A stretch of 8,853 bases of DNA from Acidobacteriaceae bacterium (lineage in GTDB: Bacteria; Acidobacteriota; Terriglobia; Terriglobales; Acidobacteriaceae), in contig PLST01000495.1 of assembly GCA_003164255.1 (NCBI GenBank), positions 2,041 to 10,893 of the forward strand, in the 5' to 3' direction. This document shows, piece after piece, positions 1-5,911 of the stretch (position 1 is the stretch's first letter; every line of letters begins with the position of its first letter). The notes beneath the pieces are model-generated. The model was not told the DNA's origin. It saw nothing but the letters and a program-made list of their open reading frames with translations, and searched no databases. Made by a program: the position numbers and the translations under genes.

Positions 1-68
1 GAATCATCGCCGGGGCAGCAGATCATGGGGTCCGCCTGGCTTAATCAGGAACCGCAGAGTATTGCGGG

Positions 69-1781
69 CTAGGGGTGGACGGAGCGCAAGGCACGCTCGC
101 GAGCGGCCTGCAGGGGAGGGGAGAATTTGCCGCCGGCCTGGTGATCGTCGTCGAGGCGGAACTGGCGGATCATGCCATCGAGGTCGGCGGCGAGGGAGGC
201 GAGGTTGCGGAGGGCTTCGACGGCCTGCTCAGCGCCCTGGGTATTTTCAGTGGAGAGCTGGGAGATTTGGCCGGCGGACTCGGAGATTTCTCCGGAGGCG
301 GCGGTCTGCTGGGTAGCCGCAGTGGCGATGAGGTTGATCTGGTGCTCGACGAGTTTTGAGGATTCGATGATTGACTCGAGGCTGTGTCTTGCGTTGGCCG
401 TTTCTCCCAGGCCACTTTCGACGGCAGAGCGGCTTTCGTGCATGACGTCGAGGGTTTCGCGGGTTTCGTCCTGGATGCTGCGGATGGTTCCGGCGATTTC
501 TTCGGTGGCGCCCTTGGTGCGTTCGGCGAGGCGGCGGACTTCACCGGCGACGACGGCGAAGCCACGGCCGTGTTCTCCGGCGCGGGCGGCCTCGATGGCG
601 GCGTTGAGGGCGAGGAGGTTGGTTTGCTCGCTGATTTCCTGGATGACGTTGACGACCTTGCCGATTTCTTCAGAGCGGAGGGCGAGGGAGGTCATTTTGT
701 CGGCGACGGAAGTGGTGGCGGCGGCAATTTTTTCCATGGTTCCGGAAGCGGCCTGCATGACGGCGCCGCCTTTTTCGGCATTGACGGCGGATTCGCGGCT
801 GGCGCCGGCGGCGTTTTCAGCGTTGTGGCTAATTTCGCCGATGGTGGCGGTCATTTCCTGCGCGGCAGCGGCGATCTGGTTGATCTTGGTGGACTCGGCG
901 CGGGAGTTGCCGGCGTTTTGGGCGGCGGCGGCGCTGATTTCGGTGGTGGCGGATGAGAGAGTCTCCGCGCTTTGGGCGACGGCCACGAAAACCTTGCGCA
1001 TGGATTCGACGCTGGTATTGAAGGCTTCGCCGAGCTGGCCGATTTCGTCGGTGCCGGAGATGCGAATGCTTGTTGTCAGGTCTTTGGCTGCCATGGATTC
1101 CAGCGCGTTCCGGACTCTCGCGATGCGCGGCGCGATTTCGCGGGTGAGCACCATGCCGATGAGTGCGCAGAGCAGGATGATGAGCAAGGTGACGCCAGAG
1201 CTGACCCAGAGGGCGCGGGTGGCGGCGGTGGTAGCGCCCTCGGCCCCCTGCGTGCCTGCCTTTACGTTGAGCTGGAAGTTGTCGTTGGCGGCCGCGAGGG
1301 CATTCGAAAACAGAGCGACGGTGGAGTCGCCGCCGAGCAGGTCGAGCGCGTCACCGGCTTTTCCGGCTTTGACCAGGTCCAATCCGCGGTCACTGACCTG
1401 CGTGTACTGGGTCCAGGTAGCCTGCATTTTCTGATAGATTTCGCGTTCGCCAGGGTTCGTGACCAGCGGCTCATAACCTTTCACCTTGGCCTGGTAGGTG
1501 TCGAGCGCATGCTGGCGATTGCCGGAGTGCTGGGCGATGCAGTCGGGCGTTTGACACATCATGAGGTCAAGGTCTTCGCGGCGCACGGCGTTCATGGCTT
1601 CCCGGGCATCAGAAAGGTAGACCACGGAGGGGAATGAGTTCTGGCTTACGTCGAGACATTTGGCGCTAATGCCATGGAAGACGGTGAAGGCGTAGGTTCC
1701 CAGCAGAAAGCTGAGCCCGCACACGAGGCCGAAGGCGTAAGTGAACTTGCGGGAGACGGGAAGGTTGCGTAACCACTGCAT
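69..1781 (-). CDS. methyl-accepting chemotaxis protein (four-helix-bundle sensor, HAMP, MCP signalling domain)
   Basis: Inner-membrane chemoreceptor that would sense a periplasmic ligand and control CheA through CheW. With the start at 1781 it has 570 residues: a short cytoplasmic head, TM1 at about 14-36, a helical periplasmic domain at about 37-190 of the 4HB type, TM2 at about 192-213, HAMP at about 213-265, and a long coiled-coil signalling domain. The near-invariant hairpin tip is clear at 382-422 (EISEQTNLLALNAAIEAARA, then GEHGRGFAVVAGEVRRLAERT). I chose 1781 because AAAGGG lies 9 bases upstream; the longer ATG at 1847 has no ribosome-binding site and would put 22 unlikely residues ahead of TM1. 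The ATG at 1799 is a weaker alternative. The C-terminus ends RSVHP, with no NWETF-type CheR/CheB docking pentapeptide. The periplasmic domain carries three cysteines (C42, C76, C81). The ligand is unknown and no che gene is in the window. Family assignment is certain. Confidence 0.96.
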   Translation of the reverse strand: MQWLRNLPVSRKFTYAFGLVCGLSFLLGTYAFTVFHGISAKCLDVSQNSFPSVVYLSDAREAMNAVRREDLDLMMCQTPDCIAQHSGNRQHALDTYQAKVKGYEPLVTNPGEREIYQKMQATWTQYTQVSDRGLDLVKAGKAGDALDLLGGDSTVALFSNALAAANDNFQLNVKAGTQGAEGATTAATRALWVSSGVTLLIILLCALIGMVLTREIAPRIARVRNALESMAAKDLTTSIRISGTDEIGQLGEAFNTSVESMRKVFVAVAQSAETLSSATTEISAAAAQNAGNSRAESTKINQIAAAAQEMTATIGEISHNAENAAGASRESAVNAEKGGAVMQAASGTMEKIAAATTSVADKMTSLALRSEEIGKVVNVIQEISEQTNLLALNAAIEAARAGEHGRGFAVVAGEVRRLAERTKGATEEIAGTIRSIQDETRETLDVMHESRSAVESGLGETANARHSLESIIESSKLVEHQINLIATAATQQTAASGEISESAGQISQLSTENTQGAEQAVEALRNLASLAADLDGMIRQFRLDDDHQAGGKFSPPLQAARERALRSVHP

Positions 1782-1816
1782 AGCGGGTAGCCCTTTCATT
1801 GAGCGAGTCGCTGAGC

Positions 1817-1843
1817 TTATCGGCGGAAGTTGGCGGGGCTTGA
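1817..1843 (-). promoter_or_regulatory. candidate sigma-28 (FliA-type) promoter of the chemotaxis receptor
   Basis: Read on the minus strand, bases 1824-1817 are GCCGATAA, an exact match to the enterobacterial sigma-28 -10 consensus (TAAAGTTT-N11-GCCGATAA). Fifteen bases upstream of it, at 1843-1840, is TCAA, matching three of four bases of the TAAA core of the -35. Transcription would start near 1810, giving a leader of about 28 bases that contains the AAAGGG ribosome-binding site. Chemoreceptor genes are classic sigma-28 targets, so position and identity agree. An A-rich stretch (minus strand, about 1858-1846) lies just upstream. No transcript data support this. Confidence 0.5.
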
Positions 1844-1929
1844 GCATTTTGGTTTTTTGGGGAGAAGTGTGGACGGGAGAGATTGGCGGCCGGCGAAGTG
1901 CTGGGCGGAGCGGATTCCGGATCGCGTGC

Positions 1930-1958
1930 TTGCCGAAGTTGGGGTGAGCGGATATGCT
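1930..1958 (+). promoter_or_regulatory. candidate sigma-70-type promoter for the CE15 esterase
   Basis: TTGCCG (1930-1935) and TATGCT (1953-1958) are separated by exactly 17 bases. Each matches four of six bases of the housekeeping -35 (TTGACA) and -10 (TATAAT) consensus. Transcription would start near 1965, about 44 bases before the chosen esterase start. GC-rich DNA makes partial matches fairly easy, so this is only the best candidate in the divergent gap. Confidence 0.3.
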
Positions 1959-2008
1959 GGGGCCGTTTCGGACTGCTCGCGCGAGGGACCGTGGAAGAGA
2001 GGATTGCG

Positions 2009-3496
2009 ATGGGGATGGAGCGATGGAGGAGCGTGTGTTTGGCGCTGCTGGTTTTTGTTGTTTTGGGTAGTGCGGGGTTGGGGCAGGCGCGGTCGCAGGC
2101 GGCTCCGGCAGAGGCGCCCGCGACCCAGCACATGCCTACCGCGCAGGCGTTAGCGGATCGCGACGCGGCGATTCAAGATCATCAGCACATGATGGACATT
2201 CTGGGGATCAAGCAGTTGCGGCCGGCGGCGAGCCAGGATCCGAAGTCGCCGAATGCGGTGAACTACGACGAGTCAAAGGCGGACAGGTATCCCGGAACGC
2301 TGCCCGATCCGCTGAAGCTGAAGAACGGCAAGCGCGTGACTACGGCGAAGATGTGGTGGAAGGAGCGCCGGCCGGAGATTGTAGCGGACTTTGACAGCGA
2401 AGTTTTGGGCCGCGTGCCCGCTCATGTGCCCGGCGTGAGCTGGGAGGTGACGGACACGAAGACGGAGATGCTGGGCGGCGTGGCTGTGGTGAAAAAAACG
2501 CTCAAGGGGCATGTGGACAATGCGCTGGATCCCGAGGGCAAGGACTCGAATTTAAGGGTGGACATCGACCTGGTGGTGGGGACTCCGGCGAATGCGGCGG
2601 GGCCGGTGCCGGTGATCATGGAGCTAGCGTTCAGCCAGGAGTTTATGACGGCGATTACGAAGTCGATTCCGGAGATGATTCCGGGAGGGCCGGGGAACAC
2701 GGGACCGAGTTGGCAGGAGCAGGTGATCAAGCGCGGGTGGGGTTACGCGGTCCTCTTGCCGACGAGTTATCAGGATGACGGCGGCGCGGGATTGAACCGG
2801 GGGATCATCGGGCTGGTGGGCGAGATCAATAAAAGGGGGCAGCCGCGCAGCGATCCGGCGGAGTGGGGCACGCTGCGGGCGTGGGCGTGGGGCGCGAGCC
2901 GTGCGATGGATTACCTGGAGACCGACAAGCAGGTGGACGGGAAACAGGTGGGGATCGAGGGCCACTCTCGGTTTGGCAAGACGGCGCTGGTGGCGATGGC
3001 GTACGACCCGCGGTTCAAGGTGGCCTACATCAGCTCGGCGGGGACGGGCGGCGACAAGCTCTACCGTCACGTAGTGGGCGAGCAACTGGAGAATCTAGCG
3101 GCGGCACCGACGTTCTACTACTGGATGGCGGGCAATTTCATGAAGTATGCGGGGCCGCTGACGACCGGCGATCTGCCGGTGGATGCGCATGAGCTGATTG
3201 CGTTGTGCGCGCCCCGGCCGGTATTTGTGGGCGTGGGCTCGATGACGGCAGGAGACGAGTGGGCCGACCCTCGTGGAGAGTTTCTGGGCGCAGTGGGCGC
3301 GGGGCCTGTGTACCGACTGCTGGGGAAGAAGGACCTGGGGACTACTGAATTTCCTCCGATGGAGACGGCGCTGACGGACGGCGACCTGGCGTTCCGGGAG
3401 CACCGGTTCGGACATACGCCGGGGCCGAACTGGCCGGCGTTTCTGGATTTTGCGGGGAGGTATTTGAAGGGGCCCCGGGTGAATGGTCCCCAATAA
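2009..3496 (+). CDS. secreted CE15-family glucuronoyl esterase-like alpha/beta hydrolase
   Basis: Probable exported serine esterase of carbohydrate esterase family 15. Characterised members split the ester between 4-O-methyl-glucuronic acid of xylan and lignin alcohols; activity here is inferred. With the start at 2009 (GAGAGG 6 bases upstream) it has 495 residues. A signal peptide covers about 1-27: a basic head, a hydrophobic core rich in L and V, then GQA before the likely cut. The catalytic domain carries the nucleophile elbow GHSRFGK at 318-324 (Ser320), followed by AYISSAGTGG. Next come VGEQLEN at 356-362, with E358 or E361 as the likely acid, and the bacterial CE15 signature around APRPVF (401-406) and DEWADPRGEF (416-425). 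The likely catalytic His is H469 in HRFGHTPGPNW, followed by FLDFAGRYL. An earlier in-frame ATG at 1883 would add 42 residues ahead of the signal peptide and is rejected; the ATG at 2015 is also possible. It is divergent from the chemoreceptor and probably transcribed alone. Confidence 0.88.
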   Translation: MGMERWRSVCLALLVFVVLGSAGLGQARSQAAPAEAPATQHMPTAQALADRDAAIQDHQHMMDILGIKQLRPAASQDPKSPNAVNYDESKADRYPGTLPDPLKLKNGKRVTTAKMWWKERRPEIVADFDSEVLGRVPAHVPGVSWEVTDTKTEMLGGVAVVKKTLKGHVDNALDPEGKDSNLRVDIDLVVGTPANAAGPVPVIMELAFSQEFMTAITKSIPEMIPGGPGNTGPSWQEQVIKRGWGYAVLLPTSYQDDGGAGLNRGIIGLVGEINKRGQPRSDPAEWGTLRAWAWGASRAMDYLETDKQVDGKQVGIEGHSRFGKTALVAMAYDPRFKVAYISSAGTGGDKLYRHVVGEQLENLAAAPTFYYWMAGNFMKYAGPLTTGDLPVDAHELIALCAPRPVFVGVGSMTAGDEWADPRGEFLGAVGAGPVYRLLGKKDLGTTEFPPMETALTDGDLAFREHRFGHTPGPNWPAFLDFAGRYLKGPRVNGPQ

Positions 3497-3570
3497 TGGG
3501 GCTTGATATGGGCAGTACGGCGGCCGGAATTTCCGCTGCAGGCGCCCGGAAAATTTAGTAGGCTCAAAGT

Positions 3571-4122
3571 ATGGAATTCAAGGTAAGCGAACTGGAGCGG
3601 GAACCGATTGAGTTTGACCTGGAGCTGGCTCCTGGAGCGGTGGATCTGGGCCAGGAGGCGACTCAGGTGGGTTCGCTGGCCACCCAAGGGCAGGCAGAAG
3701 TGCTGCACGAGCATCGCGGGCCGAAGGAAATTGTGGCGGACATCCGGTTGCGGGGGCAATTCGCGGGCAGATTCGAGGTTCCGTGCGCGCGGTGCGTTGA
3801 GCCGGTGGAGATTCCGCTGGCGGCCGAGTTCGACTTGATCTTCCGACCGGCGGCGGCGGACCGGGAAGCGACGGAACGGTCGATTACAGCGCAGGAGACG
3901 GAAATCGGTTATTATTTAAAGGACAGTCTGTTGCTTGAAGATGTACTGCGGGAGCAGGTGCTTTTGTCCCTGCCGGTCAGGACACTTTGCAAGCCGGACT
4001 GCAAGGGACTTTGTCAGCGCTGCGGTGCGAATCGCAACAGCCAGGCTTGCTCATGTGAGGATGGTCCAAGCGACCTCCGCTGGGAGGCGCTGTCTGGGCT
4101 GCGGAGCCGGATTAAGTCCTGA
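3571..4122 (+). CDS. yceD: YceD family (DUF177) protein, probable ribosome-assembly factor
   Basis: 183-residue cytoplasmic protein of the YceD/YlbN (DUF177) family. These proteins are linked to 23S rRNA accumulation and are usually encoded just before rpmF, as here; the molecular role is not settled. The N-terminal half (about 1-110) is a beta-rich domain with VPCARC at 70-75 (C72, C75). The C-terminal part has a metal-binding-looking cluster: C140, C144, C148, C151, C160 and C162 in the family pattern CKPDCKGLCQRCG followed by CSC. The typical ending DLRWEAL is at 168-174. AGTAGG lies 8 bases before the ATG and fixes the start. The gap to the esterase upstream is 74 bases without a convincing terminator, so read-through is possible, but the genes are functionally unrelated and a separate promoter is likely. 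Confidence 0.92.
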   Translation: MEFKVSELEREPIEFDLELAPGAVDLGQEATQVGSLATQGQAEVLHEHRGPKEIVADIRLRGQFAGRFEVPCARCVEPVEIPLAAEFDLIFRPAAADREATERSITAQETEIGYYLKDSLLLEDVLREQVLLSLPVRTLCKPDCKGLCQRCGANRNSQACSCEDGPSDLRWEALSGLRSRIKS

Positions 4123-4149
4123 AGCTAACCCCAAGAGATTGAGGGTGTT

Positions 4150-4204
4150 CCGCCGGGCCGAAAGGCTGCTTGAGAAGGCTGTTTGCGGCCTGACGAAGCG
4201 GCGG
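4150..4204 (+). other. possible structured 5' leader of rpmF (bulged GC-rich hairpin)
   Basis: The 106-base gap between yceD and rpmF can fold. CCGCCGGGCCG (4150-4160) pairs fully with CGGCC (4186-4190) plus CGGCGG (4199-4204), giving 11 bp interrupted only by an 8-base bulge at 4191-4198. The 25-base apical loop contains a perfect direct repeat, AAGGCTG, at 4162-4168 and 4175-4181. The structure ends 10 bases before the AAAGGA ribosome-binding site. It could be a leader where translation of L32 is controlled, or simply a GC-rich coincidence; no T-run follows, so it is not a terminator. Confidence 0.3.
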
Positions 4205-4228
4205 CGTGAACACGAAAGGAATTCGACG

Positions 4229-4417
4229 ATGCCTAATCCGAAAAGGCGCCACTCAACGCGCCGTACCGCACTTCGCCGCTCTCACGACTTTTTGACGGCC
4301 GTGGGGCTCTCCGAGTGCCCTACCTGCCACGAAAAGAAGTTGCCCCACCGCGCTTGCCCCAAGTGCGGCGCCTACAAAGGTCACCAGGTTCTGGACATCA
4401 AGGAAACCGCCAAGTAA
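4229..4417 (+). CDS. rpmF: 50S ribosomal protein L32 (zinc-ribbon form)
   Basis: 62-residue bL32 of the large ribosomal subunit. The basic N-terminus, MPNPKRRHSTRRTALRRSHD, is typical of the family. It is followed by a Cys4 zinc ribbon, C30-x2-C33 and C43-x2-C46 (ECPTCHEKK ... HRACPKCGAYKG), making it the zinc-containing (C+) type rather than the cysteine-free paralogue some bacteria use under zinc shortage. The ending VLDIKETAK is also typical. AAAGGA lies 8 bases before the ATG. It sits in the conserved yceD-rpmF-plsX order, 106 bases after yceD and 124 bases before plsX. A longer in-frame reading from 3935 overlaps yceD and is an artefact. Confidence 0.97.
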   Translation: MPNPKRRHSTRRTALRRSHDFLTAVGLSECPTCHEKKLPHRACPKCGAYKGHQVLDIKETAK

Positions 4418-4442
4418 GCTGACGGTCTCGGCACTTAAGGAA

Positions 4443-4480
4443 AAGACTGCGTCGTCTGGGTTTCTGGGCGACGTGGTCTT
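4443..4480 (+). other. 15-bp hairpin between rpmF and plsX (attenuator, processing site or weak terminator)
   Basis: Bases 4443-4457 (AAGACTGCGTCGTCT) pair without a break with 4466-4480 (GGGCGACGTGGTCTT), giving 15 pairs of which four are G-U, around an 8-base loop (GGGTTTCT). The hairpin begins 26 bases after the rpmF stop codon. It is followed by GAATTGG rather than a T-run, so full intrinsic termination looks unlikely. A long imperfect double strand here could lower plsX expression relative to rpmF, protect the rpmF 3' end or be cut by RNase III. Visible on paper only; no folding energy was computed. Confidence 0.45.
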
Positions 4481-4541
4481 GAATTGGTTGCGCCGACCAA
4501 GGATGCTGGCTTTCAAGACGCGTCCTTCCTGACAAGGCGAT

Positions 4542-5609
4542 ATGCTCATCGACATTGCGCTTGACGCTGTAGGTTCCGATAAAGCTCCCGAGCCAGAGAT
4601 TCGCGGGGCGATTCTAGCCTGCCGCCAGCTGCCCGTCCGGGTTCACCTGGTTGGGCCGCAGGCAGAGCTGCGCGATCTTCTTGACGAACACCTGGACAAC
4701 GAAGATTTGCCGATCGTAATCCACCATGCCTCAGAACGGATTGGCATGGAGGAGAAGGCGGCCAACGCGGTGCGGACCAAGCGCGACAGCTCAATGCGCG
4801 TGGGACTGAAGCTGGTGCGCGAGGGCAAGGCTGCGGGATTTGTGACGGCGGGCAACACCGGCGCGGCCATGGCGACGGCGAAGATGGTGCTGGGCGCGCT
4901 GCCGGGTGTGGACCGGCCGGCGCTGGCCAACCCGATGCCGAGCTCGACGGGCAATCCGTGTGTGCTGCTGGACGTAGGCGCGAACGTGGATTGCAAACCG
5001 CAAAACCTGGCGCAGTTTGCCCTGATGGGCGAGATGTATGCGCGGACGGTGCTGAAGATCAATGAGCCGCGGGTGGGGCTGCTGTCGATTGGCGAAGAAG
5101 AGACCAAAGGCAACGACCTGACGCGCGAGGCGTTTCCTCTGCTGAAGGCGCTGCCGATCAAGTTCATTGGAAACGTGGAAGGGCGGGACATTTTCAGCGG
5201 GCTGGCCGACGTGATTGTGTGCGACGGGTTTGTGGGCAACGTGGCTCTGAAGACCAGCGAAGGCGTGGGCCGGTTTGTGCGCGAGGTGCTGCGCGAGAGC
5301 CTGACGCGGACGGTGACGGCGCAGGTGGGCGCGCTGCTTTCGCGGAAGGCTTTTAATGAGTTCCGGCGCAGGCTGGATTACCGGGAGTACGGCGGGGCGC
5401 CGTTGCTGGGCGTGCGCGGGGTTTGCATCATCGGGCACGGGTCTTCGAACGATCGCGCGATTTTTAATGGAATTCGCGTTGCGTATGAGTTTGCCAAGGG
5501 CGGCACGACGGAGCGGATTGAGCGCGAGTTTGCGAGCTACGTGAAGCCGAAGTTAAGCGCGCGGGATGGCAAGCATCACGACGCCGGGGCGGATGGGCTG
5601 ATCCAGTAA
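4542..5609 (+). CDS. plsX: phosphate acyltransferase PlsX
   Basis: Peripheral membrane enzyme that converts acyl-ACP and phosphate to acyl-phosphate and ACP; acyl-phosphate then feeds PlsY to acylate glycerol-3-phosphate, the first step of phospholipid synthesis. Its 355 residues are the usual family length. Family blocks are in order: N-terminal IALDAVGSDKAPEP (5-18), TAGNTGAAMA (102-111), LLDVGANVDC (142-151), GLLSIGEEETKGN (179-191), FIGNVEGRDIF (208-218), VCDGFVGNVALKTSEG (226-241) and GGAPLLGVRGVCIIGHGSS (284-302). The first block is more often DAMGGD, so V10 and S12 are small departures. AAGG lies 4 bases before the ATG, a short spacing. fabH, fabD and acpP, which commonly follow plsX, are absent; the next gene is a Trm112-like protein after a 55-base repeat-filled gap. 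Confidence 0.97.
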   Translation: MLIDIALDAVGSDKAPEPEIRGAILACRQLPVRVHLVGPQAELRDLLDEHLDNEDLPIVIHHASERIGMEEKAANAVRTKRDSSMRVGLKLVREGKAAGFVTAGNTGAAMATAKMVLGALPGVDRPALANPMPSSTGNPCVLLDVGANVDCKPQNLAQFALMGEMYARTVLKINEPRVGLLSIGEEETKGNDLTREAFPLLKALPIKFIGNVEGRDIFSGLADVIVCDGFVGNVALKTSEGVGRFVREVLRESLTRTVTAQVGALLSRKAFNEFRRRLDYREYGGAPLLGVRGVCIIGHGSSNDRAIFNGIRVAYEFAKGGTTERIEREFASYVKPKLSARDGKHHDAGADGLIQ

Positions 5610-5660
5610 AGAGCAGGGATTAGGGAACAGGGATTAGGGAATAGGGACGCTGACTGCTCT
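5610..5660 (+). repeat. 14-base tandem repeat bracketed by a 7-base inverted repeat
   Basis: CAGGGATTAGGGAA occurs twice with no mismatch and no spacer (5614-5627 and 5628-5641), followed by a partial third copy TAGGGA (5642-5647). The block is enclosed by AGAGCAG (5610-5616) and its perfect complement CTGCTCT (5654-5660), which overlaps the first repeat by three bases. It begins directly after the plsX stop codon and ends 4 bases before the downstream ATG. The GGGATTAGGGA style resembles dispersed intergenic repeats of the REP or small-palindrome kind. Whether it is dispersed elsewhere in the genome cannot be seen here. It might also act as an mRNA 3' end structure. Confidence 0.75.
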
Positions 5661-5664
5661 GGGA

Positions 5665-5883
5665 ATGATTCTTCAAAACAATATGAGCGATGGGATTTCG
5701 AGCGCGCGGCTGGAGTTTGATGTGACGGCTGTGGCTGGGATCGCTTGTCCTGCTTGCCGAGGGGATCTGCGGTTGGATGCGGCGTGGCTCGCTTGTGCGG
5801 GATGCCGACGGCGCTTTCCGATTGTGGATGGGATCCCCGTGCTGATCGTGGAGCGGGCTGAAGGCGGCGATCCGGCTCGATGA
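5665..5883 (+). CDS. Trm112-like zinc-ribbon protein (UPF0434/YcaR type)
   Basis: 72-residue protein with the Trm112 fold signature: CPAC (C28, C31), then CAGC (C44, C47), then RRRFPIVDGIPVLIVE. The FPIVDGIPVL stretch is the family hallmark. In eukaryotes and archaea, Trm112 binds and activates several SAM-dependent methyltransferases of RNA and protein. Small bacterial relatives are mostly uncharacterised. The start is uncertain: neither the ATG at 5665 nor the one at 5683 has a proper ribosome-binding site, and the TAGGGA repeats just upstream are too far away. The C-terminal tail ERAEGGDPAR is short and polar. It may be cotranscribed with plsX, 55 bases upstream, and converges with the DoxX-like gene (28-base gap). 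Confidence 0.82.
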   Translation: MILQNNMSDGISSARLEFDVTAVAGIACPACRGDLRLDAAWLACAGCRRRFPIVDGIPVLIVERAEGGDPAR

Positions 5884-5911
5884 CTCCCGGCTGATTACTG
5901 GGTTTGCCAAT

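Noticed and set aside
52..67. CCGCA-GAGTAT-TGCGG hairpin just after the chemoreceptor stop codon
   Set aside because: Only five pairs and no T-run on the minus strand, so not a convincing terminator.
1..72. Open plus-strand frame ending in TAG at 70-72 that could be the tail of a gene, and a minus-strand ATG at 26 that could start one
   Set aside because: Only 23 codons and 8 codons respectively are visible, with no recognisable motif, so neither can be supported.
172..1434. Long plus-strand open frame (420 codons) and several others opposite the chemoreceptor
   Set aside because: Antisense shadows of a GC-rich gene with a clear family identity; their compositions are biased and no protein family is recognisable.
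1883..2008. 42-residue N-terminal extension of the esterase
   Set aside because: It would bury the signal peptide inside the protein, and the 2009 start has a GAGAGG ribosome-binding site.
3520..3557. CCGGAATTT / CCGGAAAATTT near-repeats between the esterase and yceD
   Set aside because: Short, imperfect and with no supporting stem or known operator pattern.
4479..4507. TTGAAT then GATGCT with 17-base spacing, as a promoter for plsX
   Set aside because: The -10 matches only three of six bases; chance is likely.
5886..5905. CCCGG-CTGATTA-CTGGG followed by TTT in the gap between the two convergent genes
   Set aside because: Five pairs with one G-U and a three-base T-run are too weak to call a terminator.
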